Origin: Pseudoclavibacter endophyticus
GTDB taxonomy: Bacteria > Actinomycetota > Actinomycetes > Actinomycetales > Microbacteriaceae
Length of the DNA stretch: 64,000 nucleotides
Direction: 5' to 3'
Assembly: GCF_008831085.1 (NCBI RefSeq)
Contig: NZ_WBJY01000001.1
Location: forward strand, 1,116,001-1,180,000
Position 1 is the stretch's first letter; the number at the start of each line of letters is the position of its first letter. Positions 8,362 to 18,057 of the stretch are shown in pieces. The position numbers and the translations under genes are program-made. Below the pieces are notes generated by a model. It searched no databases and had not been told where the DNA came from. It was given only the letters and a program-made list of their open reading frames with translations.

Positions 8362-9335
8362 CCGGCATTACCACCCAGGGCGAAAAGCGACTGGTCGTCG
8401 TGACGGGGCGGGCGCACACCGACCTCGCCGAGGACATCGCGACGGAGCTCGGGACCGAGCTCGTCGATGTCGAGTCGCGCACCTTCGCCAACGGTGAGAT
8501 CTACGCCCGATTCGGCGAGAGCATCCGCGGCGCAGACGTGTTCATCATCCAGTCGCACTGCCCGCCCATCAACGAGTGGCTCATGGAGCAGCTCATCATG
8601 GTCGACGCCGCGAAGCGTGCGAGCGCGAAGCGCATCACGGTCGTCGCGCCGTTCTACCCGTACGCGCGGCAAGACAAGAAGGGCCGCGGGCGAGAGCCGA
8701 TCTCGGCCAGGCTCGTCGCCGATCTCTACAAGGCCGCCGGAGCTGACCGCATCATGTCGGTCGACCTGCACGCCGCCCAGATCCAGGGGTTTTTCGACGG
8801 CCCGGTCGATCATCTCTTCGCGATGCCGGTGCTCCTCGAGCACTTCCGCTTGAAGCTCGACAGCGCGAACCTCACCGTGGTCTCGCCGGACATGGGCCGC
8901 GTGCGCGTCGCCGACATCTGGAGCGATCAACTCGAGGCGCCGCTCGCGATCATCCACAAGCGCCGAGACCCGATGGTCGCGAACGAGGTCACGGTGCACG
9001 AGATCGTGGGCGACGTCGAGGGCCGGGTGTGCCTGCTGGTGGACGACCTCATCGACACGGGGGGCACGATCGTCAAGGCCGCGGAGGCGCTCAAGGCGAA
9101 CGGGGCGCTGCGCGTCGTCGTAGCGGCAACCCACGCGGTGTTCTCGCCGCCTGCCGTCGAGCGGCTTTCGAGCGACGCGGTCGACGAAGTGGTCGTGACG
9201 GACACGCTCCCGCTCGGCGACGACAAGCGTTTCGAAAAGCTCACGGTGCTGCCGATCGCTCCGCTCATTGCCAGGGCGATCCACAACGTGTTCCAGGACG
9301 CGTCGGTCACCAGCATGTTCGACGGCGCGGCCTGA
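8358..9335 (+). CDS. prs: Ribose-phosphate pyrophosphokinase
   Basis: Makes PRPP from ribose 5-phosphate and ATP for purines, pyrimidines, His, Trp and NAD. The 325 residues show RTFANGEIYARF, the ATP-binding FYPYARQDKK, VDLHAAQIQGFF, VVSPDMGRVRVADIW and the PRPP loop DDLIDTGGTI. The GTG start overlaps the glmU stop by four bases. glmU-prs is a standard pair in actinobacteria, linking cell-wall and nucleotide precursors. Confidence 0.97.
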   Translation: MTGITTQGEKRLVVVTGRAHTDLAEDIATELGTELVDVESRTFANGEIYARFGESIRGADVFIIQSHCPPINEWLMEQLIMVDAAKRASAKRITVVAPFYPYARQDKKGRGREPISARLVADLYKAAGADRIMSVDLHAAQIQGFFDGPVDHLFAMPVLLEHFRLKLDSANLTVVSPDMGRVRVADIWSDQLEAPLAIIHKRRDPMVANEVTVHEIVGDVEGRVCLLVDDLIDTGGTIVKAAEALKANGALRVVVAATHAVFSPPAVERLSSDAVDEVVVTDTLPLGDDKRFEKLTVLPIAPLIARAIHNVFQDASVTSMFDGAA

Positions 9336-9411
9336 CGTCATCCCTGCGCGGCTGTCGGTGGGTCGTGGGAGGATTCCTCGCAGACCGCTCACCCCTCCGG
9401 AAGGCTCATCG

Positions 9412-10197
9412 ATGACCGCTGTCAGCACCCTCTCCGCGTTCGCGACGTCGATCGCCGATGGCACCGTCGAGGTCGTCGACCTCACCACGCCCCTGTCGCC
9501 GTCGACCCCGATCCTCACCCTTCCGGCGCCGTTCGCGAACACGCAGGGGCTGTCGACCACCCCGGTGTCGAACTTCGACGACGCCGGCCCCGGGTGGGCG
9601 TGGAACGACCTGCACCTCGGCGAGCACGTAGGGACCCACCTCGACGCGCCGACGCACTGGGCGACCGGCCGCGCCGGGCGCAGCGTCGCCGAGATCCAGC
9701 TCTCTCGACTCGTCGGTCCCGCCTTCGTGATCGACCGCACGAACGAGGCGGCCGCCGACGCCGACTACCTCCTCGAGCCGGCCGACTTCGAGGCCTTCGA
9801 GGCCGAGCACGGGCAGCTGCCGCCGGGCGCGTGGCTGTTGTTCCGCACGGGCTGGGCCGCCCGCGGCGATGACGCCGCGTCGTTCATCAACGCCGACGAC
9901 ACGGGGCCGCACTCGCCCGGCGTCTCCGTCGCCGGCGCCGAATGGCTTGCCGCGCATCCGAACCTCTCGGGCTTCGGCGTCGAGCAGGTCGGCATCGACG
10001 CGGGTCAGGCCGGGGGTTTCGACCCGGTCTTCCCCGTGCACCACCACCTCCTCGGCGCCGACAAGTACGGCGTCACGTCGCTGCGCGGCCTCGACCGTCT
10101 CCCCGTAGCCGGCGCTACCGTCGTGGTCGCGCCGCTGCCGATCGTGGGCGGCACGGGGGCGCCGGCGCGGGTGCTGGCCTTCGTCGAGCGCGACTAG
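9412..10197 (+). CDS. Cyclase/KynB-like metal-dependent hydrolase
   Basis: A 261-residue member of the cyclase family (PF04199), which includes bacterial kynurenine formamidase KynB and isatin hydrolase. The metal-binding signature HLGEHVGTHLDAPTH lies at about residues 70-84, with more acidic and His residues in GVEQVGIDAG and FPVHHHLLG. These enzymes hydrolyse cyclic or formylated amides. No other kynurenine-pathway gene is nearby, so KynB itself is not claimed. The following TPP-enzyme gene starts 9 bp after its stop, which suggests one operon and perhaps one pathway. Confidence 0.8.
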   Translation: MTAVSTLSAFATSIADGTVEVVDLTTPLSPSTPILTLPAPFANTQGLSTTPVSNFDDAGPGWAWNDLHLGEHVGTHLDAPTHWATGRAGRSVAEIQLSRLVGPAFVIDRTNEAAADADYLLEPADFEAFEAEHGQLPPGAWLLFRTGWAARGDDAASFINADDTGPHSPGVSVAGAEWLAAHPNLSGFGVEQVGIDAGQAGGFDPVFPVHHHLLGADKYGVTSLRGLDRLPVAGATVVVAPLPIVGGTGAPARVLAFVERD

Positions 10198-10206
10198 GGA
10201 CTCGGC

Positions 10207-12456
10207 ATGCGGTACACGGCTGACGGCGACGAGCCCATCGCGCGAGCCGATGGCGCCGGCGTTCCCGGCGCCTCAGCGGCATCGGGCGAGCCGGAGCGGC
10301 CGCGGCGTCGCGGTCGCAGAGCGGGCGCCCCCGAGCCCGACTCCTACGCGCAGCAGTGGCAGGCCGAGCACGACACCCCCGAGCGCGCCGCAGCGGCAAC
10401 GGCGGATGACCCGTTCGCCGGCGTCGACGAGACCGCGGGCACGGCGCAGTTCGTCGGAATCGACGTGTCGTTCACCGACACCGACGTGACCCCGGTGCGC
10501 TCGCAGGCAGGGGCGCCCGGCGCGGCGGCGGCACGGTCGGCACCGCAGCACGCCGAGCGGCTGTCGGCGGCATCCGGTCATGCGTCGGTGCCGAGCGCCG
10601 AGCTACCGGTTTCCGAGCTGCCGGTTTCCGAGCTACCGGTTTCCGAGCTGCCGGCGCCCGAGCTCATCGCGGCAACGCTCGTGCGGCTCGGTGTCGGGCA
10701 CGTGTTCGGTGTCGTCGGTTCCGGCAACTTTGAGCTGGTCGGCGCCCTGCGTGCCCGCGACGTGCCCTTCACGGCCGCGCGGCATGAGGGCGGCGCCGCG
10801 ACCATGGCCGACGCATTCTCGCGGGTCTCGCGCACGCTGGCCGTCGTTACCACGCACCAGGGCTGTGGGTACACGAACGCGCTCACCGGCATCGCCGAGG
10901 CCGCGAAGTCGCGCACGCCGCTGCTCGTCGTCACGGCGGCGGCGCCCGTCGCGCACCCGCACAACAACTTCCAGATGGACCAGGATGCCACGGCGAAGTC
11001 GGTCGGCGCGGTCGCGTTGCGCGTGCATTCGGCCGCCACGGCGGTCGACGATGTCGAGCTGGCGTGGCGCACCGCCGTGGTCGATCGCCGCACGGTCGTG
11101 CTGAGCGTGCCGATCGACCTGCTGCCCGATTTGGCGCCCGACACGACCGGGCGGTTGCGCGTGCCGGGCGACGGCCCGGCATCGGCGAGGCGGACGGGGG
11201 CGGAGGCCGGAGCCGGGGCGCCCGAGCCGGGCACCGATCGACGCGGCGACGGGTTGCACCGCGTTGAGCGCCGTGGCGGCCGGGCCCCGGCATTCGAGAT
11301 TCAGCAGCTCGTTCAACTCCTTGAGGCGTCCGAGCGCCCCGTGTTCATCGCCGGCCGCGGCGCTCGCGAGGCGGGGCCCGAGATCGCCGCCGTCGCCGAG
11401 CATTGGGGCGCCCTGCTCGCGACCAGTGCCGTCGCGAAGGGGCTGTTCCGCGCAGGTGTCGATGGGCGAGCGCTCGACAGCGGAGGCGCCGATCTCGGCA
11501 TCTCGGGCGGATTTTCGACACCCGTCGCGGCCGAGCTCATCGCGGGGGCCGATCTCGTCGTCGCATGGGGATGCGCACTCAACGACTGGACCACCAGGCG
11601 AGGGCGGCTGGTCGAGTCGGTGACGATCGCGCAGGTCGACATCGACGCCATGGCCCTCGGGGCGCACAGGCCGATCGACCTCGGTGTCGTCGGCGATTCG
11701 GCATCCGTCGCCAGCGACGTGCTCGCTTCGGCGACGGCCGGGGCAGGTGAAGGTCCGGCGCGCGAGGGGTACCGCACACCCGACGTGCTGGCTCGCATCC
11801 GCGATGAGGGCCGGTGGCAGGCGATGCCGTACGACGACCTCGGTTCGAGCACGACCATCGACCCGCGCGCGGTCACGATCGCGCTCGACGAAGCGCTTCC
11901 GGCCGAGCGCATCGTCGCCGTCGACAGCGGCAACTTCATGGGCTATCCGAGTCAGTTCCTCGACGTGCCCGACCTCGCCGGCTTCTGCTTCACGCAGGCG
12001 TTCCAGGCCGTCGGTCTCGGTCTCGCGACGATCATCGGCGCCGCCGCGGCGCGGCCCGACCGACTGCCGGTGCTCGGTATCGGCGACGGGGGCTTCCACA
12101 TGGCGGTGGCCGAGCTCGAGACGGCGGTGCGGCTCGGCATCCCGCTCGTCGTCCTCGTCTACAACGACGCGAGCTATGCCGCCGAGGTGCACCACTTCAG
12201 CGCTGCGCCGACGCCCGGCGGTGCGGCCGATTTCGAGAGCGTCGTGTTCCCCGACACCGACATCGCGGCGATCGCGCGCGGCTTCGGGGCACAGGGCATC
12301 ACGGTGCGATCGAACGACGACCTGGCAGCCATGGCTGTCGCGGTGCGCGAGACGGCGCAACACGGAGCCGGTCAGGGCACGCCGCTCGTGATCGACGCGA
12401 AGATCGCGTCAGATGGCGGTTCGTGGTGGCTCGCCGAGGCGTTCCTCGCGCACTGA
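10207..12456 (+). CDS. Thiamine-diphosphate enzyme with long disordered N-terminal extension
   Basis: Belongs to the acetolactate synthase/benzoylformate decarboxylase superfamily. The Pyr domain begins near residue 150 with ELIAATLVRLGVGHVFGVVG and holds the catalytic glutamate in HEGGAATMADAF. A central FAD/CoA-like domain follows, and the PP domain has the ThDP signature GDGGFHMAVAELET then YNDASYA. The 749 residues exceed the usual 550-600 because of an Ala/Glu/Pro-rich leader of about 145 residues, ending in a run of three ELPVS pentapeptides. No in-frame start closer to the core has a convincing ribosome site. Substrate unknown; probably a 2-oxo acid from the pathway served by the adjoining cyclase. 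Confidence 0.82.
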   Translation: MRYTADGDEPIARADGAGVPGASAASGEPERPRRRGRRAGAPEPDSYAQQWQAEHDTPERAAAATADDPFAGVDETAGTAQFVGIDVSFTDTDVTPVRSQAGAPGAAAARSAPQHAERLSAASGHASVPSAELPVSELPVSELPVSELPAPELIAATLVRLGVGHVFGVVGSGNFELVGALRARDVPFTAARHEGGAATMADAFSRVSRTLAVVTTHQGCGYTNALTGIAEAAKSRTPLLVVTAAAPVAHPHNNFQMDQDATAKSVGAVALRVHSAATAVDDVELAWRTAVVDRRTVVLSVPIDLLPDLAPDTTGRLRVPGDGPASARRTGAEAGAGAPEPGTDRRGDGLHRVERRGGRAPAFEIQQLVQLLEASERPVFIAGRGAREAGPEIAAVAEHWGALLATSAVAKGLFRAGVDGRALDSGGADLGISGGFSTPVAAELIAGADLVVAWGCALNDWTTRRGRLVESVTIAQVDIDAMALGAHRPIDLGVVGDSASVASDVLASATAGAGEGPAREGYRTPDVLARIRDEGRWQAMPYDDLGSSTTIDPRAVTIALDEALPAERIVAVDSGNFMGYPSQFLDVPDLAGFCFTQAFQAVGLGLATIIGAAAARPDRLPVLGIGDGGFHMAVAELETAVRLGIPLVVLVYNDASYAAEVHHFSAAPTPGGAADFESVVFPDTDIAAIARGFGAQGITVRSNDDLAAMAVAVRETAQHGAGQGTPLVIDAKIASDGGSWWLAEAFLAH
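10597..10650 (+). repeat. 15-bp in-frame repeat encoding ELPVS
   Basis: Three near-identical 15-bp units (gagctRccggtttcc) plus a partial fourth encode ELPVS repeats just before the catalytic core of the TPP enzyme. Copies differ only by a/g at the sixth base. The unit keeps the reading frame, so copy number can change without breaking the gene. Confidence 0.9.
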
Positions 12457-12470
12457 TCGCGCGCCGACAT

Positions 12471-13385
12471 CTACCGGCCGTGGTGGTGTCCGGCCCTGCG
12501 AACGGACCGGCGCCGTCCGGTCGGCGTCTCGGCCGTCGCGGCGCGGACTGCGCGCGCGAGTTGCGTCGGCCCTTGAAATCCGCTCGTGACGGCAATGTCG
12601 CCGATCGTCCGATTGGTCGATTCGATGAGCCGGAGCGCTTCGCGGACACGCCGGTCGGTCAGCAGGCGACCGAGGCTTGTGCCTTCATTGGCCAGTACGC
12701 GGCTGAGGTGCCTTGCTGATACCGCGACCTCGGCGGCGATATCGCGGGCGCCGACGTCCGGGTCGCCGTAGAGGCGGTCAACTGCCCGGCGGGCGAGCGT
12801 CGCATAATCCCGGCCGCCGGCGTCGTCGAGCGTGTTGCTCAGGGCGCGGACAAACCGCTGCGTCGGCGCGGCGACTGCCGCATCCGACCCATCGCGCTCA
12901 ATCGCCGCCGACAGCTCGGCCGCCGCGGGCGCTCGCAGCTGTTTCGAGGAAAAGACCGCGGCGCAATCGTCAGGCAATGCCAGGAGCTCTGCCGGGACAT
13001 CGAGAAAAAGCTGGCGAAAGCCGTTTGAGAACGCGATGTGATACGGCCGCTGCGGAGAATAGACGAGCACGCTGCCTGCCGGTGCCACGTGCGTCGCGTC
13101 ACCGTCAAAGTAGGTCGCCGTGCCCGAGGTGACCGCGGACACGTATATGGACGCCTTGGGGTCGTCGCGCACCAGCTCGTGCGTGCGGTCGAGCGTCATC
13201 GCATCGCTGTCGAACGACATGGCGCCCACGTCGCCCACACGCTGGACAACGCACGTGGCGACCATGGCATCCGACGAGAACGGGCGCATGTTGGCGTCAA
13301 AGAGTTCGCGGGAAATGCTGCGCTCCCAGTGGCTGAGCGCTCGAGGTGGTGGCACGTCGAGTGTGCTGAAACGGGTGCGCCGCAT
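12471..13385 (-). CDS. AraC-family transcriptional regulator
   Basis: A 304-residue regulator with an N-terminal AraC-binding-like domain (about 1-180; LSHWERSISRELFDANMRPF and YSPQRPYHIAF resemble AraC/FeaR-type regulators) and a C-terminal double helix-turn-helix (DIAAEVAVSARHLSRVL and IGDIAVTSGFQGPTQLARAVR). The start ATG 13385 has AAGGAG in front. It diverges from the flavin monooxygenase gene (130 bp between starts) and converges on the TPP enzyme gene with 14 bp between, so it may control either neighbour. The monooxygenase is the more likely target. Confidence 0.88.
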   Translation of the reverse strand: MRRTRFSTLDVPPPRALSHWERSISRELFDANMRPFSSDAMVATCVVQRVGDVGAMSFDSDAMTLDRTHELVRDDPKASIYVSAVTSGTATYFDGDATHVAPAGSVLVYSPQRPYHIAFSNGFRQLFLDVPAELLALPDDCAAVFSSKQLRAPAAAELSAAIERDGSDAAVAAPTQRFVRALSNTLDDAGGRDYATLARRAVDRLYGDPDVGARDIAAEVAVSARHLSRVLANEGTSLGRLLTDRRVREALRLIESTNRTIGDIAVTSGFQGPTQLARAVRAATAETPTGRRRSVRRAGHHHGR

Positions 13386-13515
13386 TGCGCTCCTTCGGTG
13401 GCTCAAGGTGTCCCATATCGTCGCATGCGTGTCCGCAGGCGTCGAACGCCGTGACCGCCGGCCGAATACGTTGTTGTCCACGGCACGACGACGTGCCGGG
13501 ATGTTGGAGGACACC

Positions 13516-14916
13516 ATGTCAGAGGCGACAGTGCAGGCGCAGCTCCCGACGACGTTCGCGATCATTGGAGCGGGCCCGGCTGGGCTCGGTGCCGCCCGCT
13601 CGTTCCTGAGCCTCGGGCTCGAGGTCGAACTCATCGAGCGGCACTCACAACCCGGTGGAATCTGGAACATCGACAACCCCGGGTCGCCGATGTATGCGTC
13701 GTGCAACTTCATCTCCAGCCGTGACTACGGCGGTTTCATCGACTTCCCGATGCCGAGCGAGTATCCGCTGTACCCGAAGTGGCATCAGATCCGCGATTAC
13801 ATCCACTCGTTCGCGGACGCCTTCAGCCTGCGCGAACGCACCCGCTTTTCGACGACGGTGACGAACGCCGAGCCGATCGAGACGCCGGGCGGCACCTACT
13901 GGCGAGTCTCGTTCGACGACGGAACCACCACCGACTACCGGGGCGTCGTCATCGCGTCGGGCGCGCAGTGGCAGCCCATCCTCCCCAGCGTGCCGGGCGC
14001 CGACTCGTTCACCGGCCGCCTCATCCACTCGTCGGAGTATGCCGACCCCGACGAACTGCGCCACGAGCGAGTCCTCGTGGTCGGCGCAGGGAACTCGGGG
14101 GTCGACATCGCGGCCGACGCGGCGCATTTCGGTGCCGACGCCATGCTCTCGACCCGCCGGGCTTACTGGTTCCTGCCCAAGGTGCTCTTCGGGCGGTCGG
14201 TGCCGGACATCCTGAACGGCGAGTACGAGTTCCCCGAGGGACACCCGCTGCACAACGCGAGCTTCGAACGCGCGTGCGAGGTGATCTTCGAGTCAGTGGG
14301 AGAACTTGCCAATTACGGCCTGCCCCGGCCAGATCACGACTTCGGGCTGACACACCCCATCGCCAACAACGAGGCCCTTCACTGCTTCGCGCACAACATG
14401 CTGCGCTGGAAGCCGGATCTCGCGAGCATCGACGGCGACACGGTCACCTTCATGGACGGCTCCACCGAGACGCCCGACGTCATCGTGTTCGCGACCGGCT
14501 ACGACGTGACGACGCCCTACCTCGACGAGGGCATCCTGACCTACCGCGACGGGCACCCCGAGACGATCGTCGGCGCGCTCATCGACGGATACGAAGGCCT
14601 CTACATGGCCGGGGCGCTGCATTTCCCCGGCAACACGTTTCCCACCTTCGAGCAGTGCGCGCAGCTCGCCGCCCACGATGCGCGCGCGCTCGTGACGGGC
14701 GAGAACGCCGAAAATCTCGCGCGCCTTCGGGCTGAGTACCGACCCGACCTCACCGGAGGCGTGCCACTTCTCGAGTCACGCCGCAATGCCAACCAGGTGC
14801 TGCTTCCCGCCCTCGACGCCGCCTTCGATGAGATGGAGGAGCGCTACGGGGTGCCCGCGCTGCGCCGCACCGACCGCGGCCGCTTCGACCGGCTCCGGGC
14901 GCCGAGCGCGACGTAG
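13516..14916 (+). CDS. FMO-type flavin-containing monooxygenase
   Basis: NADPH- and FAD-dependent monooxygenase of 466 residues. It shows the FAD fingerprint IGAGPAG (17-23), the FMO identifying sequence FTGRLIHSSEY (165-175) and the NADPH fingerprint GAGNSG (190-195), and ends with a typical VIVFATGYD loop. Such enzymes oxidise soft nucleophiles (N, S) or do Baeyer-Villiger chemistry. ATG 13516 is chosen because TTGGAGG sits 5 bp in front; ATG 13501 is possible. Divergent from an AraC-type regulator, a common arrangement for inducible catabolic oxygenases. Substrate unknown. Confidence 0.88.
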   Translation: MSEATVQAQLPTTFAIIGAGPAGLGAARSFLSLGLEVELIERHSQPGGIWNIDNPGSPMYASCNFISSRDYGGFIDFPMPSEYPLYPKWHQIRDYIHSFADAFSLRERTRFSTTVTNAEPIETPGGTYWRVSFDDGTTTDYRGVVIASGAQWQPILPSVPGADSFTGRLIHSSEYADPDELRHERVLVVGAGNSGVDIAADAAHFGADAMLSTRRAYWFLPKVLFGRSVPDILNGEYEFPEGHPLHNASFERACEVIFESVGELANYGLPRPDHDFGLTHPIANNEALHCFAHNMLRWKPDLASIDGDTVTFMDGSTETPDVIVFATGYDVTTPYLDEGILTYRDGHPETIVGALIDGYEGLYMAGALHFPGNTFPTFEQCAQLAAHDARALVTGENAENLARLRAEYRPDLTGGVPLLESRRNANQVLLPALDAAFDEMEERYGVPALRRTDRGRFDRLRAPSAT

Positions 14917-15035
14917 CCCAGACGCACTCAGCGCGCACTCGTGAAGGTGCACAGCCGGTTTTGATCGGATGCGCCCGGCCGAGTTTGCGTGGGCGCGGGG
15001 CCGCAGTCGCGCGGACGTGCGGGGCAGTTCGACCC

Positions 15036-16574
15036 CTACGCGTCGGTGCGGACTTCGCTCCGGTCGCCGGACCACAACGTGTGGAAGATGCCATCGCGGT
15101 CGTTACGGCGGTACGTGTGCGCCCCGAAGAAGTCGCGCTGCCCCTGCACGAGCGCGGCGGGCAGACGTTCGGCACCGATCGAGTCGTAGTACGACAGCGA
15201 CGATGAGAATGCGGGAGCGGGCACGCCAGAGAGGGCGGCGACCGAGACGACGCGGCGCCAGGCCGGAGCACCGTCGGCGACGGCCGATGCGAAGAACTCA
15301 TCAGCGATCAGCGACTCGAGCCTCCGGTTGCGGCTGTACGCCTCGGCGATGGTGTTGAGGAAACGGGCGCGAATGATGCACCCTTCGCGCCAGATCTTGG
15401 CGATCGCCCCAGGATCGAGCGCCCAGCCGTACTCGGCCCCCCCGGCGAGGATTGTGTCGAATCCCTGTGCGTAGGCGATGACCTTCGACGAATACAGGGC
15501 GCGGCGCACATCGTCGACGAACGTGTCGCCGACGTCGGCGGGCTGAGGCCTGGCGTCGATCGTCGCGCGCACTGCCGCCCGCTGATCCGCGCGGCCGGAG
15601 ACACCCCGAGCGAACACGGCCTCGGCAATGCCCGTCGCAGGGACGCCCAGGGCGAGCGCCTGCTGCACGGTCCAGGTGCCAGTGCCCTTCATGCCGGCCG
15701 CATCGAGGATCACGTCGACGAGCGGCTTTCCTGTCTCGGCGTCGACCTGCCGCAGCACCTCGGCCGTGATCTGGATGAGGTACGACTCGAGCTCGCCCGA
15801 GTCCCACTCGGTGAAGATGTCGGCGATCTGGGCCGGCTCGTAGCCGCCGACGTGGCGCAGCAGGTCGTACGACTCGGCGATGAGCTGCATGTCCGCGTAC
15901 TCGATGCCGTTGTGCACCATCTTCACGAAGTGACCCGCGCCGTCCGTGCCGATGTGGGTGACGCACGGCTCGCCGTCATCGGCGCGCGCCGCGATCGACG
16001 CAAGGATCGGCCCCAGCGTCTCGTACGACTCTGCCGAACCGCCGGGCATGATGCTCGGGCCGTTGAGCGCGCCCTCCTCGCCGCCCGAGATGCCGGCCCC
16101 CACGAAGTGGATGCCGGTCTCGCGCACCGCGGCCTCGCGGCGGATGGTGTCGGTGAACAGCGCGTTTCCGCCATCGACGATGATGTCGCCCGGCTCGAAG
16201 ACCTCGGTGAGCTGGTCGATGACCGCATCGGTCGCTGCGCCCGCCTGCACCATGATGATCGCCGTGCGCGGCCGCTGCAGCGCGTCGGCGAATGCCTGCA
16301 CCGTCTCGGTGCCGACGAATTCGGCCTCGGGATGCTCGCTCAGCAGTGCGCGCGTGCGCTCGGGCGAGCGGTTGAAGACCGCGACCGTATTGCCCTCTCG
16401 GCTTGCGAGGTTGCGGGCGAGGTTCGATCCCATGACGGCGAGACCCACGACGCCGATGTTCGCCGCCGCCTTCGGCGTCTCGCTCGCACTTGGCAGCGGC
16501 GCGTCATGCGGCGAGGGGACGGGCGGTTCCTGGGCGGGAATCGGCGACTCGGCGGCGGGAGTGGTCTCGGTCAT
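15036..16574 (-). CDS. gnd: NADP-dependent 6-phosphogluconate dehydrogenase, decarboxylating
   Basis: Oxidative pentose phosphate enzyme converting 6-phosphogluconate to ribulose 5-phosphate, CO2 and NADPH. NAD-binding start IGVVGLAVMGSNLARNLA lies at about residues 40-57, with the signature region FVGAGISGGEEGALNGPS, KMVHNGIEYADMQ, and the C-terminal SLSYYDS...LVQGQRDFFGAHTY tail. Start ATG 16574 is preceded by AAAGGGA. The first 38 residues are a Pro/Ser-rich extension not needed for the fold. Long (GndA) form, as in most Gram-positives. Confidence 0.96.
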   Translation of the reverse strand: MTETTPAAESPIPAQEPPVPSPHDAPLPSASETPKAAANIGVVGLAVMGSNLARNLASREGNTVAVFNRSPERTRALLSEHPEAEFVGTETVQAFADALQRPRTAIIMVQAGAATDAVIDQLTEVFEPGDIIVDGGNALFTDTIRREAAVRETGIHFVGAGISGGEEGALNGPSIMPGGSAESYETLGPILASIAARADDGEPCVTHIGTDGAGHFVKMVHNGIEYADMQLIAESYDLLRHVGGYEPAQIADIFTEWDSGELESYLIQITAEVLRQVDAETGKPLVDVILDAAGMKGTGTWTVQQALALGVPATGIAEAVFARGVSGRADQRAAVRATIDARPQPADVGDTFVDDVRRALYSSKVIAYAQGFDTILAGGAEYGWALDPGAIAKIWREGCIIRARFLNTIAEAYSRNRRLESLIADEFFASAVADGAPAWRRVVSVAALSGVPAPAFSSSLSYYDSIGAERLPAALVQGQRDFFGAHTYRRNDRDGIFHTLWSGDRSEVRTDA

Positions 16575-16845
16575 GCGGCATCCCTTTCGACGAACGACGG
16601 TGAGCCGGCCCTCAGCGGGCGCGACCCGGGTTAACGCTACACAGCAGGTGATGCGGAACGATCGCGGGAGCCCTCGCCGCGCGATGGCCGCGGTGAGACC
16701 GCGGCCCGCACCGGCGGCGGGGTGGCGCGCGCTGACCACGGCCCGGCGCGGCCGCGTTCACGGGTGGACGCGTTAGCGTTGCGGAGCGCGGCGCCCCAGA
16801 CGAGACCGCGCGCCTCACCGACGAGTCGCCAAGAGGAGAGCCAGC

Positions 16846-17898
16846 GTGGACGACGACACCCGGCGCATCAACCGCCCCTGGTACGAGATGGACGACGGCG
16901 CCCCCGGCGACGACCGCACGCAGCGCATGCCGGTGCCCGACCGAGACGACGCGGAGGGCGGATCCGGCGGACGGCACGCATCTGACGGACGAACCACAGC
17001 CGACGGGCACCAGGCATCCGACGGGCACCACGCATCCGATGGCCCCCGAGCATCCGCCAGTGGCGACGGCTCCGGAGGGGCGGGGAGCGCGACCACGCCG
17101 ACCGACGAGCTCGAGATGCCGCACCACGCGGCGACGACGCCGATCTCGAGGTCGGAGCCTGCATCGCTCGACGAGACGGCCCGATTCGATGTGCCGAGCG
17201 ACCGCGAGACGACCGAGCCACAGCCGGAGACGCGCCGCTTCGAGACACTCGCCGAAACGGCCCCCGCCCCCGCCCCCGCGCCGGCGCCGGCGCCGGCGGC
17301 ACAGCCTCACCAGCCGCGTCCCGCCCCGTCTCGTGCCCCGCAGCATCCCGCCCCCGCCCGGCCGCCACGTCCCGTGGGGCCGAACGGATTCGCTCGCTTC
17401 GGCGCGATCGTGTTCGCGCTCGTCCTCGCGCTCCCGGGGCTCGCGCTCGTCGCGTACGGCGTCACCGTCGCGATCGTGTCGATCGCCGGCGAGGCGATGG
17501 GCGCCGACGTCTCGATGATGCCGGGCGCGGGCATGCAGCTGCTGCTCATCGTCGGCGGCGTCGTCTTCCTGTTGCTTGCCGCACTCACGGCCCGCCTGTC
17601 GGGAACGGGCGTCGGCATCGTCGGCGTGCTGCTGGTCATCGGCGGGCTCCTCGCGCTGGTCTGGCCTGCCGCCATCGGCGACTGGATCGTGAGCCAGCCC
17701 TGGTTCCCCGACATGGGCGCAAACGACCAGGGGGACGTCGAGGACCAGGTGCTCTCTGGTGTCGTCACGGGCGTCGCCACCTTCGCGACGACGGTCCTCG
17801 GGGCGCTCGCGCTCACCGTCGGCGCGGTGTTCGGCGCGACCGCGGGAGCCGTGCACGGCGCGCGCGGCGCCGGGTGGGATCGGGGTCGCGGGTTGTAA
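16846..17898 (+). CDS. Membrane protein with long disordered cytoplasmic N-terminus
   Basis: I do not recognise the family. The 350 residues divide into a polar, Gly/Asp/His-rich half (1-185) with ASDG-like repeats (about 45-65) and an Ala-Pro stretch (about 137-150), followed by four hydrophobic segments (about 188-215, 225-250, 255-275 and 305-335). GTG 16846 has AGAGGAG in front. The layout, with a disordered N-terminal tail before a small membrane domain, is common among actinobacterial hypothetical proteins. Not linked by spacing to a neighbour. Confidence 0.7.
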   Translation: MDDDTRRINRPWYEMDDGAPGDDRTQRMPVPDRDDAEGGSGGRHASDGRTTADGHQASDGHHASDGPRASASGDGSGGAGSATTPTDELEMPHHAATTPISRSEPASLDETARFDVPSDRETTEPQPETRRFETLAETAPAPAPAPAPAPAAQPHQPRPAPSRAPQHPAPARPPRPVGPNGFARFGAIVFALVLALPGLALVAYGVTVAIVSIAGEAMGADVSMMPGAGMQLLLIVGGVVFLLLAALTARLSGTGVGIVGVLLVIGGLLALVWPAAIGDWIVSQPWFPDMGANDQGDVEDQVLSGVVTGVATFATTVLGALALTVGAVFGATAGAVHGARGAGWDRGRGL

Positions 17899-18057
17899 TA
17901 GTTCGTCGGTCGGCGCGAGACCGGCGTTCGATGGATGCTCGCGCTCGCAGCGCGCGCGGGGCAGTGGCAGAAGCCCCCGGATCGCCGGTGGACGATGCCG
18001 GCCGAATGACACGCCGACAGGTTCGTGACCGGCGGCGCGTTGCCTAGGCTGGAGGAC

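Noticed and set aside
9412-14916. A kynurenine or isatin degradation cluster
   Set aside because: Only the cyclase family hints at it; no kynureninase, tryptophan dioxygenase or isatin-specific gene is recognisable.
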